64,000 nucleotides of DNA, taken from contig OV884012.1 in assembly GCA_930367205.1 (NCBI GenBank), positions 51,481,239 through 51,545,238 of the forward strand. The letters are read 5' to 3'. The number at the start of each line of letters is the position of its first letter. Within the stretch, counting starts at the first letter, position 1. The position numbers and the translations under genes were made by a program. A model generated the notes under the pieces. That model did no database searches and was not told where the DNA came from. It was given only the letters and a program-made list of their open reading frames with translations. The stretch comes from Acanthosoma haemorrhoidale. Its lineage: Eukaryota > Arthropoda > Insecta > Hemiptera > Acanthosomatidae. Below are positions 1-11,230 of the stretch, in pieces.

Positions 1-270
1 TCGTCTTAAGGTACCAAATTAAAGGTCTCATGTTATGATGACGTAATGATTTTTGTGGCTTCAGTACATTATAATATGTAATTTCAAAAGTGTTCACAGT
101 ATTTGTGCGGCCATGTTTTCCATAAAATCATGAAATTTAACCATGAAAAATAAACACAAATCCATAAAAAAATATTAGCAATATATTAAGTAATTAGTCC
201 AAGGTAAGTACAGCTAAATATAAACATTAATACAATGTTATAACAGAAAAAATGAACACATGTAATTCAC
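1..270 (-). other. Twinkle intron 7, start
   Basis: AT-rich sequence after the exon 7 donor. No coding match to the next Twinkle segment (Walker B region) is visible in any frame, so the next exon lies outside the window. Confidence 0.6.
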
Positions 271-3200
271 CTCCATAACAATATCTAATGGTTGCTGGCC
301 ATAGAACGTCATGAAATATATTGGTAGTCTTTCAAATTTATCAGCCCATTCATTGAACTTGCTAATATTCTTTTCCAATGGTTCCATAAACATCTGAGTT
401 AGCATTGTTTTAGCTAACCTTTGATTCCGGATTTCAAAGCTTCCCCACAGAGTGGTGACCTAAAAGAGAAAACAAAGGTTGAGGATAATGCTAAATTATT
501 TAATTGGTTATAATCATATTATTAACAGACTTACCTTACTAGTAGCCAAATCTAAAGAATATTCACTCATCAATGTAGTCTTCCCGGAGCCTGTTGGGCC
601 GGTAAGTATAGTAAGCTCACCTCGCCTGTGTCCTTTTAATATTGAATTGAGTACAGGAAAACGTTCCCATTTGACACCTGACACCTATTGAAAACATTTA
701 TTTATTAATCAATCGATTTCTAAGAAGGCTATAGGTATTGTAGCGACTGCTAACTACATAAAATAAATCACCCTATACTCTATTGCAAATATATTGTAAG
801 CACAAGTAAAATAACATAAACTAAATGTATAATAAACAAATGTAAATCATTGTAAAAGTGTTAAGCAATAAAAGGCAGAAGCCAAATAAGTCATAAACGA
901 GAAAGGGTCACCAGCTGGCAGTCATAAACATTAGCAACCCTCGCAGCCTCCCAGCAGGAAGTAGAGAGGGTACTTAAGGCAGGGCCCCTGGCCCTGTTAG
1001 TTAGTCTCTTAGTCTCCTCGTCAGCCTCCTCTGTACCTCTTCTCTTGAACATATTGCATTGACGGGGCACATACCTATCATAAATGGAGTCAGATAGTAA
1101 CGCCGTCATGAAATGATTGTCCATGTTATAAACTCGAACAATCCGCACTTGTCACCAGGGCTAGGATGATCAGGCACCTCCCTAGTGACGACCCGACAGG
1201 TATTTTAGGAACAAAGATATGTTCCAAATATATCATATGACCCCACACTTTTGAAGCCTCCACCAATTTTGATAGAGGACTAATATTGAAAACATTCAGG
1301 TGAAAAACAATGAAGCTGTGGAGAGACAGAAGGTCTTTTATTTCTTAATATAAACACATTCCACACTGGCACTACACCATCAATAATTTTGATAGTTTGG
1401 TCACAATATGTCATATGTCAAGGAGTCTGAAGGAATTTGAGGTTTCCAGCAGCATGCATACTGCCCTGTAAGCATAAGGGTCAATAGAAGTGAGATGCAA
1501 CCAAGAGTTGAGACTTTAAAAATTGGTAAAACACATTTATTTCACCAGATACTCGGATGATCACCGAACATGAAAATTAATAGTGGCTAATGCCTGAACA
1601 AGAAAAACAGAAAACAATTGACAAGAATCATTTGTGAGTATGGGGAAATTGGGAGTATGTTTCTTGATATCTATAATGTTTTAATGTGTGTTAGGGTGAT
1701 ACTCAATGTAATGAATCTACTCAAGGTTCATACAGAGTGAAATCAGCTAGGACACATCTGCCAACTATTCAACAAAGTTGGCAAGAATTCAGAGAATGAC
1801 CTTCCAAAGGGTATAAAGACTATACAAGACCATGCCTTTTAGGGGGGGGATTTTTTAATAGACCTGGTTGATGGATCAACATCTCTAGGGCAAGATAAAA
1901 ATAGAGCAATTAAAGAGCAACACCTTCTCAGCCCTGCGAACTGAGTAATGGGACAAGATCTAAAAGAAGTAACATTAAGTTTTTCTCCCGCTATCAGAAC
2001 TATATGGATATCCTCAGATTACTAGAGCTCATAGGGCCTGAAAAGTACAAGAGTAGATCGTGAAAGTAATACTCTTACTTTGCTGAATAAATGTATAAAG
2101 AATAAATTAACAGACAGATGCTTTTCCAGACTATATGGTCTTTTTTGCACAGAAATCAACCACGAATTCACCTTCAGTGATCACAGTGTGTCACCAACTT
2201 TACCACAGGAAAAAATATAACTTGCTAAATAATACACAGGCCAAATGACTGAATATAAATTATAAAAGAAATAAAATAATTAAATAACCTTATCTGCATT
2301 ACAAATTTCTGCTAAAACATCTTCTCGTAGATTAGCAAATGTGATGATAGAACTATGGGAGATATGTTGAGCATTTCTAATTATACTAGGTAAATCATAT
2401 CCATAGAGCATACTTTCATGAGGAGATGGCTGGTTTTCAAGAGGCCTAAAAGTCACTTTCAAATTGTAATTAGCAACACATCAAAATTGATGCTTTATCA
2501 TGGTATCAATAATTAATATAACTTACCTAATAAAACAACATCTGCTGTCAGATAACTTTTTAGCAAACATTTTTACATTTGCCAAAGAGATTACATCATT
2601 ATTAAACCATAAAATTATTTTTTTATATTGTTCAAATAAAGGCAAAATTTCTTGTGGTAAGCTCTGCTGGCCTAAAATAATAATAGTTTATAAATAATTG
2701 TTAAACAGACAATAAATTAAATTTTAAAAAAAATTCTACAACCAAAAACATACCATTAGGTAAACATACCACATCACAATCAAGAGGATATGTTAAAAGA
2801 GTCAGAAAATCTTTCAAGTTAGCAACGATCACAGCTGTTTTCTGTTGTCTTTTAAACATGATAACTCCTTTGGCTGATTTGTCAGGAAAAGTTTCCTCCG
2901 AGAGGTCGGAGTGAAGTTTTTTAAACCCAACTACGTGTTCTCCATGCATGAGTGGAAAAAATATAGTCTTCTCATTCAAACATATTCTCACATTAATTTT
3001 GGAAAGATTTTCTAGTTCCAATTTCTGAAAACAATTATTATTCTGAAAAACACATCCACTACAAAGAACAAGTGTCATATGAATAAGCTTCATAAGCACT
3101 AATTCAAATTAATGAATTCTTTATGCAGTACATAAAGAATATTTCCTAGAGGTTATACAATGCAAAAGATACTTGAAGTATATGTTGTAATGATATTTGT

Positions 3201-6200
3201 AAAGTAATTTTTACATGAAATAGAACTAATTTTAATTATACATGCTAATTTGACTCCAATGTTAAAAACATTTGTTTATTTTTATATTGCATTATCTGCT
3301 ATTGGAAGCCTTATCAAATAACCATTTAAGTATTAAAATTTGTTATTGGACAGGATAAATAACAAATAAGTTAATATTAAATGCTGCATTTATTTTAGGA
3401 AGATGGGAAGTTTATGTTATTCTCTTTTCACCTAATATCCGTTTTCACTTAATGACCTTCAAAGAAACATGTCCACTAGTCAATATAACTCACCATGTGA
3501 CCAAGTGCTGGTCATGCTTGAGTACTAATACAAATCGCCTGAACAGGCAGTCAAGAGACTGCACTATACACCCCTCTCTAGTCCTTTATACATACAAGAA
3601 ATGGGGTATCTTATGAATTCTGTAAACTACAGATTTATTGGCCGAGTGTAAAAACAACTTAAACACACTCTCGCTAGCCAATAAGGTTAGAATCGACTGG
3701 GTGCCAGGACACACAGGCATCACAGGCAATGAGAAGGCAGATGGCCTTGCAAGGGTGGGCTCAAAACAGACACCTCTTGCACCTGAACCCATATGTGGTA
3801 TCAGCCTCAGCTACGCTAAAAGGCGTATAAAATTAGCTTTAGAGGACAAGGCAAGACTTTCTTGGAGAGAAACTAAGAAACAGGAACACTCGAAACTGTT
3901 TCTTAATGGACCCTGTAAGAGAAGAAGCTCAGCACTTCTATCAATGGACAGGTGGACACTCAAAAGTGTGACAGGACTCTATACAGGTCACTGTCGGTTA
4001 AATAAACACCTCTTTAATTTGGGGATAGTGGGATCACCAATCTGCAGATTCTGCAAGAAAGAGGGAGAAACGGCACGTCATATAATATGTGACTGTGATA
4101 ACCTAGCTAGAAGGCGATACCTTCACTTTGGTAGTGATCGCATTGTAGACCCCAAACTATGTGAACTGATCGATCCATTCGGTATCCTCAGATTTGCAAG
4201 GGCCGTGGGCCTGTCACATATATAGGACAGGGACATGGACGGCGCACAATAGGTCTCACTGAGGCCGCGGTGCACAAATGCCGGAACAAAATAATAATAA
4301 TATTGGCCGAGTAAATCTGGCAATCATATAACTAAATCAGTAAAGTAGTCACTTCACAATCACTCGAAACGGTCTTATGTCACAACAATTAACTCAGATT
4401 TTTTCACCTCAATAGTTGAGTGAAATGAGCAGAACATTTTATGTTATGGTCAGACCAGTCTACAGTGTTTTCTTTATTAGTAAACAATATATTATTGTGA
4501 AATCAACTTTTTGTAGCCGATTAAAATAGTTATTATATATTAATATTTAGTTTTGAGTATTTCAAACAAAACAGAATAGAACCTGAAACTACTATTAAAT
4601 TCATTGATTAAAATAAAAAGATTAGTATTTGTTCTTCTTACTATTTTTTTTATTTTTTAATTTAATCTTTATATTTAAATTTTATGTTTAATCTCCTTAC
4701 AAAGCAAATAAATTAGTGAAATTCAGTAGATATATGTCCCTGAAATATAGAAAAGGCTATATTTGAAGTTTAGTGTTTGCAATAAAATGGTAAAAAAGTT
4801 GGTACAGCATGTAGCTTAACCAGCATTATGTCCAAGGATTTAATAACATTTGTATGCTAAATTAAAGAAACATCCCACCTTCCAGTCATTGAATGGAGGG
4901 GAAGAAAATACTGCATCATTGACAGGTTGTAGAGAATTCATAGAAGATTCCCAGCAATGTTTGCCATATTCCATTGTTTGATCCATAGGTAGTTCAGCAA
5001 GACTGTGTTTTGGATTAGAAAGGAATAATTCCAAGAGGTTCCAATTTCCTGATTTCAGGCAACTGCTGCAGATGAAAAAACCTAAAAAAAAATTTTTTTT
5101 TAATGAAAAATGTTCAAAGGATGATATAGAAGTTCAAAATGCAAAATGTAGCTAAGTAAACTTTACCATTGTACTATCAAAAGTAATAAAATAATTGAGG
5201 ACTTCAAAAGTAACAGTACAAAATTATTAATATCTTAATATCTATTGCCACAGCTTAGTTCACTATATAATGCAAACTAGTTGTGATCAGTATGATAAGC
5301 ATTTTATAAGGTTTGATGATGGATATGGAGCAAACAATTAGGTACAAACTGAAATGTCTCTTTATAAGATATTTATTTGCAAAATAATAATGATAATACC
5401 AATATTATCACATATCAATCAACTTTGGATTCATTATCACAGAAGAAAACTAAAAATTATTAAAAAAATATAACTGTTTATAATATTAAGTTTCATAAAA
5501 TTGCCAGTAACTTAAGGGGGGAGGCATAAGGTTTTATTTTATTTATTTTATATGACCACAAGAGGTCAAATCACCAACCCACTCCCTTCCCAACTCCTCT
5601 CTCCCCTACAGAAGGCACCTAGTCTAAGACAGTCTCTTAGTTGGACACCTTAGTAATCGATTCAGGAATCAGGTTTAAGGTCCTTACAACCTAGTCAGCT
5701 GCCTCGGTCCTTGCTAGTCGTCATGCAGTTGGTGCCAGTAGAATGGGTGGTGGCAGAAGGGAATAAACTTCAGGTGGTAGAAGATGAACCCAGCTGTTAG
5801 AGGGTCAATGACAGTGCCTTAGTGTAGGTCTAAATTGTTGACTTTCTGCAAAGGGGCGGGAAGAGCTCCTTGTCCAAAACGAAAGCAGCTTCTTAGTCAT
5901 ACAAGGCACTGAAATAAAATATTCTGGTCTTCCAGGTTGGGGTTAAGTCAAGTAGCTACAACCTTGGCACTAATTCTGAGAATGGTTCTTGGAGTGCCAA
6001 CCTACTCATTATGTTAGAGTCATGATAGGACTCGACTTAACTGCAGTCAACAAGAGACTGTGTCTTTTATTTACATGAGAAATGGGAAAATATACATCTT
6101 CTGTAAACTACAGCTTTATCAGCCAAATAAATCCTGCAATCACATAACAAAAGAGGTATGGTAGTTGCTTCCTACATACTCAAAACGTCTTTATGTCACG

Positions 6201-7077
6201 AAATAATAAACCTGGACGAGCTTTTTCATCTCATGGTGTATTTACCAACTGTTTATACTAAATCAATATGATAGTGAAGCAATTAATCATAATTTCCCAG
6301 ATGTCGTAGTCACCACCAGTACATCTGGCTCATCAACTCATAAACATAAAAGAAACAATAATAAAAATGCTCAGCACCTGGATCAGAGCAGATTGATTTT
6401 AATCTGAGACTGGAATGTCAACAGTCACCTAAAGCTCTCCTAGATCAAATTGACCTCTATAAAATACTCATTGTCACCCTACAGGAAATGGTTTGGATAG
6501 GTCAAGATATTATAGACCAAATATATAAAATGTACACAGCAGTTGTCATGTCTTCATTGTTAACCAAAGATTCAGGCAAATAAAACTTTGAAGTTTAATT
6601 CCCAAAAAATATGTAAAATAGAAAGTGACTTCTAAAGGCCTTTCCTCCACCACATAAACATCTATTGCAATAATAATTATTTTAACAATGACTATTCATT
6701 AAAATTTGAAAAGATGATTTACCTGTAACTTTATTGATAAACATAAACGATTCACTTTTTTTACAAATTGGACACTTTATTGAAATGCAAGTATAACCAT
6801 CAGAAAATAACGAATCATGCTTCAATAAATACTGCTTAATTGTTGAGATAGGAACAAAAGTGATTGTGCCATCTAACACATTTGGTTCTAATACTGTATC
6901 AGTTTTAATTGGGGGAACTCTACTACGGTCCCAAAGAACAGGACTTCGAAAATTATTGGTTCGGTTATAATTGTTATCATAATTAATAACGCTGAAGTAC
7001 AAAGATTTTTTGGACATAACATACAAGTTAAAATCCCTAGCTAAAAGCCGCCTCAAGGCTCCAGGAATCATATTCAT
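271..7077 (-). CDS. TWNK: Twinkle mitochondrial replicative DNA helicase (3'-incomplete)
   Basis: Hexameric SF4 helicase that unwinds mtDNA at the replication fork with Pol gamma and mtSSB in the matrix. Exons, all GT-AG and in phase: 6723-7077, 4879-5081, 2754-3024, 2527-2671, 2289-2445, 535-684, 271-459; 490 codons. The start ATG (7077) opens an Arg-rich stretch ([10 protein letters not shown]) suited to mitochondrial import. Cys pairs CPIC (102-105) and CSSC (123-126) form an N-terminal metal-binding site. The primase-like region covers about residues 187-370. The linker and RecA core follow: Walker [10 protein letters not shown] at 406-414, then the SF4 motif WGSFE with catalytic Glu436. 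Walker B, the arginine finger and the C-terminus lie beyond base 1; I found no further exon in 1-270. The exon 5 donor (AAG|GTTATT) is weak. Intron 2 carries an antisense LINE fragment. Identification rests on close similarity to animal Twinkle through exons 4-7. Confidence 0.93.
685..2288. other. Twinkle intron 5 with an unassigned open stretch
   Basis: 1.6 kb intron. Bases 891-1148 hold an 85-codon open frame on the minus strand that is richer in GC than its surroundings. It has no motif I recognise and could be an old mobile-element fragment. The remainder is AT-rich with nothing identifiable. Confidence 0.5.
3636..3647 (+). repeat. Target-site duplication, left copy
   Basis: TATTGGCCGAGT, repeated exactly at 4301-4312. 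The corresponding bases in the uninterrupted paralogue near 6110 read TATCAGCCAAAT, which marks the empty site. Confidence 0.85.
3648..4300 (+). mobile_element. 5'-truncated I-like LINE tail (RNase H domain)
   Basis: The open frame reads to the stop at 4225 and carries the RNase H motif [16 protein letters not shown], followed by a CRFC...HIICDC cysteine-histidine cluster as found at the ends of I-clade LINE ORF2 proteins. A short 3' UTR ends in TAA repeats (about 4290-4301), a typical I-clade tail. The insertion is flanked by a 12-base target duplication, TATTGGCCGAGT, at 3636-3647 and 4301-4312. The start of the frame at 3638 is a TTG in flanking DNA, not a true start: the element is truncated and has lost endonuclease and reverse transcriptase. 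It lies antisense to Twinkle. Confidence 0.88.
5082..6722. other. Twinkle intron 1
   Basis: 1.64 kb intron. Bases 5520-6035 are moderately GC-rich and look like an inserted repeat, but I find no protein motif. Bases 6040-6245 are copy 2 of the repeat also seen at 3541-4412. The rest is AT-rich. Confidence 0.6.
6040..6245. repeat. Interspersed repeat copy 2 (uninterrupted)
   Basis: Homologous to 3541-3647 plus 4313-4412, without the LINE insertion. It serves as the empty-site control for that insertion. Confidence 0.75.
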
Positions 7078-7423
7078 AAATGTATTTAACGTGTACCCAC
7101 CAGAACATCATACATAGATTATTAAGTCTTATATTTCATAATTATGAGTAATCATAACTAAAAAATGGTAAAGAAAAAATAAAAGCCCTTATGTTATCCC
7201 ATAACAATGACATTGCCTTCATTTTTAATATTTTATTTTGTCATCAAATCAACACAGGATATGCAAAACTGATAACTTTACAACTGTACCCCTAACAATA
7301 ATATTTACATGAAGCCATGTTGGGTCAGTTTTAGCTTGTAAACACTCATCATGAGTCAGTTACGACTCTATCAATACCATTGTCAACACTATCAACTAAC
7401 AGTGAGAATATAGCAGGATCTTC

Positions 7424-7500
7424 TATGGTGCAGTGGTTATCAAGGTCACCAAAAGAAGGTTCAGGGTAAAATCCTTAGATAATACTTTTATTTTATATCC
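7424..7500 (+). repeat. tRNA-derived SINE head, degenerate
   Basis: TATGGTGCAGTGGTTATCA resembles a Pol III A box. About 25 bases on, GGTTCAGGGTAAAATCC resembles a B box with an insertion. No acceptor stem can be folded, so it is not a functional tRNA gene. Confidence 0.4.
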
Positions 7501-7563
7501 AAATGTGTGTAAAAATACTTATCATTTAAGTATATTGTAAGTAATAAGTATATATAAACACAC

Positions 7564-8172
7564 CTATACTATACAAGGGTACAGGTTAAAAAACCGTTCC
7601 CCAAACGAGACATCGTCCAGTGCCATAACTGTCAAGCATATGGGCACACAAAATCTTACTGCCACCACCCTCCCAGATGTGTAAAGTGTAGTGGGCAGCA
7701 CAAAAGCGAATTGTGCAAAAAGCCCCTTAAATCGCCTGCGGTATGCGTACTTTGCAAGCAAGGCCATCCGGCCAATTACAAGGGCTGCGAGGCCTACAGA
7801 ACGCTGAAGTCAAGGACCAAACAACGCCGTCAGCCAGAAGTGGAAAAACTTGCAGCAAGAAGCGGCCCAGACAGAAATTTGAGGCCTACTGTCTCTTTCG
7901 CCGATGCCGTTCGCAACAGAGAGCAGTCACAGGCACCACCCACTCCCTGTCCGCAAGATCACCTTTCCCAGCATTCCGTCCATCCCGTCAACCCACAAAC
8001 TCTATCCCATCCTCAGCCACACATCTCGTACATTCCTCCACCTTCAAGTTCTTCGGATCTCACCAGCCTTTTAACCTCATTTCTTACAAAGTTCAGAACC
8101 CTAATTACTCCTCTCATTTCCCTACTTACAAATCTTCTCTCCTACCTTATCCCCGTTACACAAAATCCATAA
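7564..8172 (+). pseudogene. LINE copy A ORF1 (Gag-like), 5'-truncated
   Basis: Nucleic-acid-binding Gag-like protein of Jockey-clade LINEs. The frame is open from the truncation point to TAA at 8170-8172. It shows three CCHC-type knuckles in a row: CHNCQAYGHTKSYC, CVKCSGQHKSELC and CVLCKQGHPANYKGC. A basic stretch (LKSRTKQRR) and a Pro/Ser-rich, then hydrophobic tail ending VTQNP follow. The N-terminal half is missing because of 5' truncation. The stop is immediately followed, in the same frame, by ORF2. Confidence 0.85.
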
Positions 8173-10858
8173 GTGGATCCTTCCGACTCCTTATCCATTC
8201 TCCTTTGGAATGCGAATGGTGTTCGCACCCACACTAACGAACTGACAGCACTACTCCACGACAAGAACATCCACGTAGCTCTCATTACTGAAACAAGACT
8301 CACTAGTAAACGACCATTTACGGTTCGACAGTACCATACTTACCGAACTGATCACCCAGATGGAACAGCTCATGCAGGTACCGCTGTCATTGTTCATAAT
8401 TCCATTTCTCATCACATAGTTCCTTTGGTAGCACATGATTTCCTTCAGTCCACTGCAGTGTCAATCAGCACCTTCCCTTTCCCCCTTACTCTATCATCAG
8501 TGTACTGCCCTCCCAATAAATCCATTTCCGATTCCCAATTCATCTCCTTTCTAGACTCCATAGGACATTGTTTCCTTGTGGGTGGGGACTTTAATGCGAA
8601 GCACCAACACTGGGGGGTCAAGATCCACGAATACACGCGGACGTGCTTTGCTGTCTGCACTCACACGGAAACATTGCTCCACGATCTCTCCTGACACAGC
8701 CACCTACTGGCCATCAGATCCCAACCGAAATCCAGATCTCCTAGACTTCTTCTTCTACAATAGTTTAGGAACACTAAACTATTCACTCAAGCACCTCGAT
8801 GACCTTTCCTCCAATCATAGCCCTTTATTATTAACCATTTCCCTAAGACCAACTACCTCCTCCTTCATTTATTAGGGGCCCAGTCGATTGGGACCACTTC
8901 CGCCAGCTTCTTACAGGCTCCATTGACCTCAAAGTGTCCCTGAAAACATCCCAAGACCTAGACGATGCAGTGCATTCTTTCACTACTCTGGTCCAGGGGT
9001 CGGCTTGGGAGGCATCGTCACCCCACCGTCACCTAAAAATCCACAATCATAATCGTTTACCTCAGCATCTCAAAGACCTAATCCAATCCAAACGCCGTTC
9101 CAGAACAGTATGGCAAAGATCCCGACATCCTGCTGATCGCAGCTCATACAATCAGTACTGCAGATTGGTAAAGCGGCAGTTGGCGTCCTTCCGTTCCGAT
9201 TCCTTCAATTCCCACCTCTCCTCTCTTTCTACCAGGGATAACTCTCTGTGGAATGTAACTAAAAAAATCCTAAAGTATCATCCTGTTTCACACCCACTCC
9301 GTCGTGATGACGGGTCCTGGGCGGCTTCGGATGGGGATAGGTCGGAGGAATTTGCTCTGCATCTTACCCATACTTTCACACCTCACCTTTCTCATCAAAA
9401 CCATGCTCATAGCACAACTGTAGAAGATTACCTCACTTCACCTATACCTCTCTCACTTCCACCAAAAGCCGTTAACCTCTCTGAGATCAAATACCTTTTG
9501 AAAAACTTACCTTACCGAAAATCCCCTGGATATGATCTTCTCACTCCTCAAATTCTCAAACAGCTTCCTCATAAAGCCATAATCTTCCTAACCTACATCT
9601 ATAATTGCATTATCCGAACGACACACTTTCCTCTCCTCTGGAAACACTCCATTATTGTCCTATTCGCCAAACCCGGAAAACCACCCAACGACGCCTCATC
9701 TTACCGTCCAATTAGCCTACTCCCTATCCTCTCGAAAATATTTGAGAAACTCCTCTTAAAACGTCTACTTCCAATTGTCGAATCCAAAAACCTTTTTCCT
9801 ATACATCAGTTTGGCTTCCGTCAACAACATTCCACTACTCAACAAGGCCTTCGCGTAGTTGATCACATTTCCTCAGCCCTTGAATCCAAACAGTATTGCA
9901 CTGCTGCCTTTCTGGACATAGCTCAAGCTTTTGACAGGGTTTGGCACGCAGGTTTGCTTTACAAGCTCAAAACATATTTACCGCAGACCCTTTTCCTAAT
10001 CCTAAAGTCCTACCTTTCAAACCGCTTCTTCCAAGTCCGCTGTGGTTTAGAATATTCTAACTACTATCCCATAAAAGCAGGAGTTCCACAGGGCAGCGTC
10101 CTGGGTCCCATCCTCTATAACCTATATACCGCTGATGTCCCCTCTACCCCTAACACCTTCTTGGCAACATTTGCAGATGACACTGCAGTCTTGTTATCCC
10201 ACTCAGACCCTGATATATAGCATCCCAAAACCTTCAAAAATACCTTGATGAGATTGAGTATTGGTGCAACCAATGGCGAATCAAGGTCAATGAAGCAAAA
10301 TGCTCCCACATAACCTTTACCCTCTGCAGCAAGTCCTGTCCGCTAGTCTTTTTCAATTCGATTCCTCTCCCCGTATCGGAGACAGTAAGGTATTTAGGCT
10401 TCCATCTCGACAAAAGACTGACATGGAACCCACACACGAGGCTAAAAAGACAAGAATTAAACAGACGCTTTGGACTACTGTACAGACTACTTCGAAGGAC
10501 ATCCCATCTCTTAATAGAAAATAAACTACTTATTTACAAAGTTATACTTAAGCCAATCTGGTCATACGGAATAGAGCTATGGGGGACAGCAAAAAAGTCG
10601 AACATCAAGCGCATCCAATCCTTTCAATCAAAAGTCCTGAGAACAATAGTAAATGCTCCCTATTATGTCACCAACAAAACCCTTAATAATGATCTTAATA
10701 TACCCTACATTCTCGAACTCATCCCTTCCAAATTCATGAAATTCCATTGTAACCTATCCATCCACCCTAATCCCGTAGCACAGTCATTGCACTGCTCCAC
10801 TCATCCCTATAATCCTCCTCGGAGACTGAAACGGCAGTGGCCTCGTGACCTACTATAA
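8173..10858 (+). pseudogene. LINE copy A ORF2 (endonuclease-reverse transcriptase), frameshifted
   Basis: Begins directly after the ORF1 stop with no ATG. The AP-like endonuclease shows LLWNANGV, LITETRL and GGDFNAKHQHWG; the SDH motif reads SNH (Asn at 8813-8815), so a catalytic Asp is lost. Reverse transcriptase shows YRPISLLP, AFLDIAQAFDRVWH, GVPQGSVLGPILYN and the catalytic FADD near 10170. A C-terminal region follows and ends ...QWPRDLL at 10858. Frameshifts lie in the G-run near 8615, near 8855, and at 10216 (an extra TA). Comparison with copy B supports each break. Confidence 0.88.
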
Positions 10859-11230
10859 ATGCGCAACAGCGGGTGTCCTGGCAATGGCCAGTTTCTCCAA
10901 TCATGTCCTGAGCGTATGTGGCTCTTGCGCTCTTCGTCAGCCTCCGTGCTTCAGGCTTGTGTCTGGTGACGTGGATGGTGGGGGAGCGAGGGGGACTTCC
11001 CAAGACTCCGCTTCCTCTTTCGCTTGCGAGGGAGGCAACAACCGTGTGGACTTGGGGGGCCCCTGGGCTGTTTGTAAATGTTTGTAAATATTGTATGAAT
11101 GTGCGAGCGAATGATGAATTGTAAATATGGTATGAATGAAAACACTTATCTCAATTATTTATTGCCTATTAAGTAAAGGCAGATTGTAATTTCATCATAA
11201 TAAAGTTGTTGTTGTCCTGAATAAGTATAT

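Larger units (their letters stand above)
3541..4412. repeat. Interspersed repeat copy 1, split by a LINE insertion
   Basis: Bases 3541-3647 and 4313-4412 together match 6040-6245, sharing blocks such as TCTGTAAACTACAG and CTTATGTCACRA. The match is broken exactly where the LINE fragment 3648-4300 sits. This is an older unclassified repeat inside Twinkle intron 2; I see no coding capacity in it. Confidence 0.75.
7554..11219 (+). mobile_element. Jockey-like LINE, copy A (5'-truncated)
   Basis: Most complete copy of the family. In order: the C-terminal part of ORF1 (Gag-like, zinc knuckles), ORF2 (AP endonuclease, reverse transcriptase, C-terminal region), about 350 bases of 3' UTR and an AATAAA at 11199-11204. 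The UTR contains two imperfect TATGAATGARC-type repeats and ends in (TTG)3. Flanked by an 11-base duplication, AATAAGTATAT (7543-7553 and 11220-11230). It occupies most of the gap between the Twinkle and ZCCHC4 starts. Several frameshifts make it inactive. Confidence 0.9.

Noticed and set aside
3638..3647. TTG as a gene start for the RNase H frame
   Set aside because: It lies in the target duplication; the frame is an entry artefact of a 5'-truncated LINE.
7743..8237. 164-codon open frame inside the LINE
   Set aside because: Shadow frame of ORF1, whose own frame carries the zinc knuckles.
8251..8660. Minus-strand open frames in the LINE endonuclease region
   Set aside because: They are complements of conserved plus-strand endonuclease codons.
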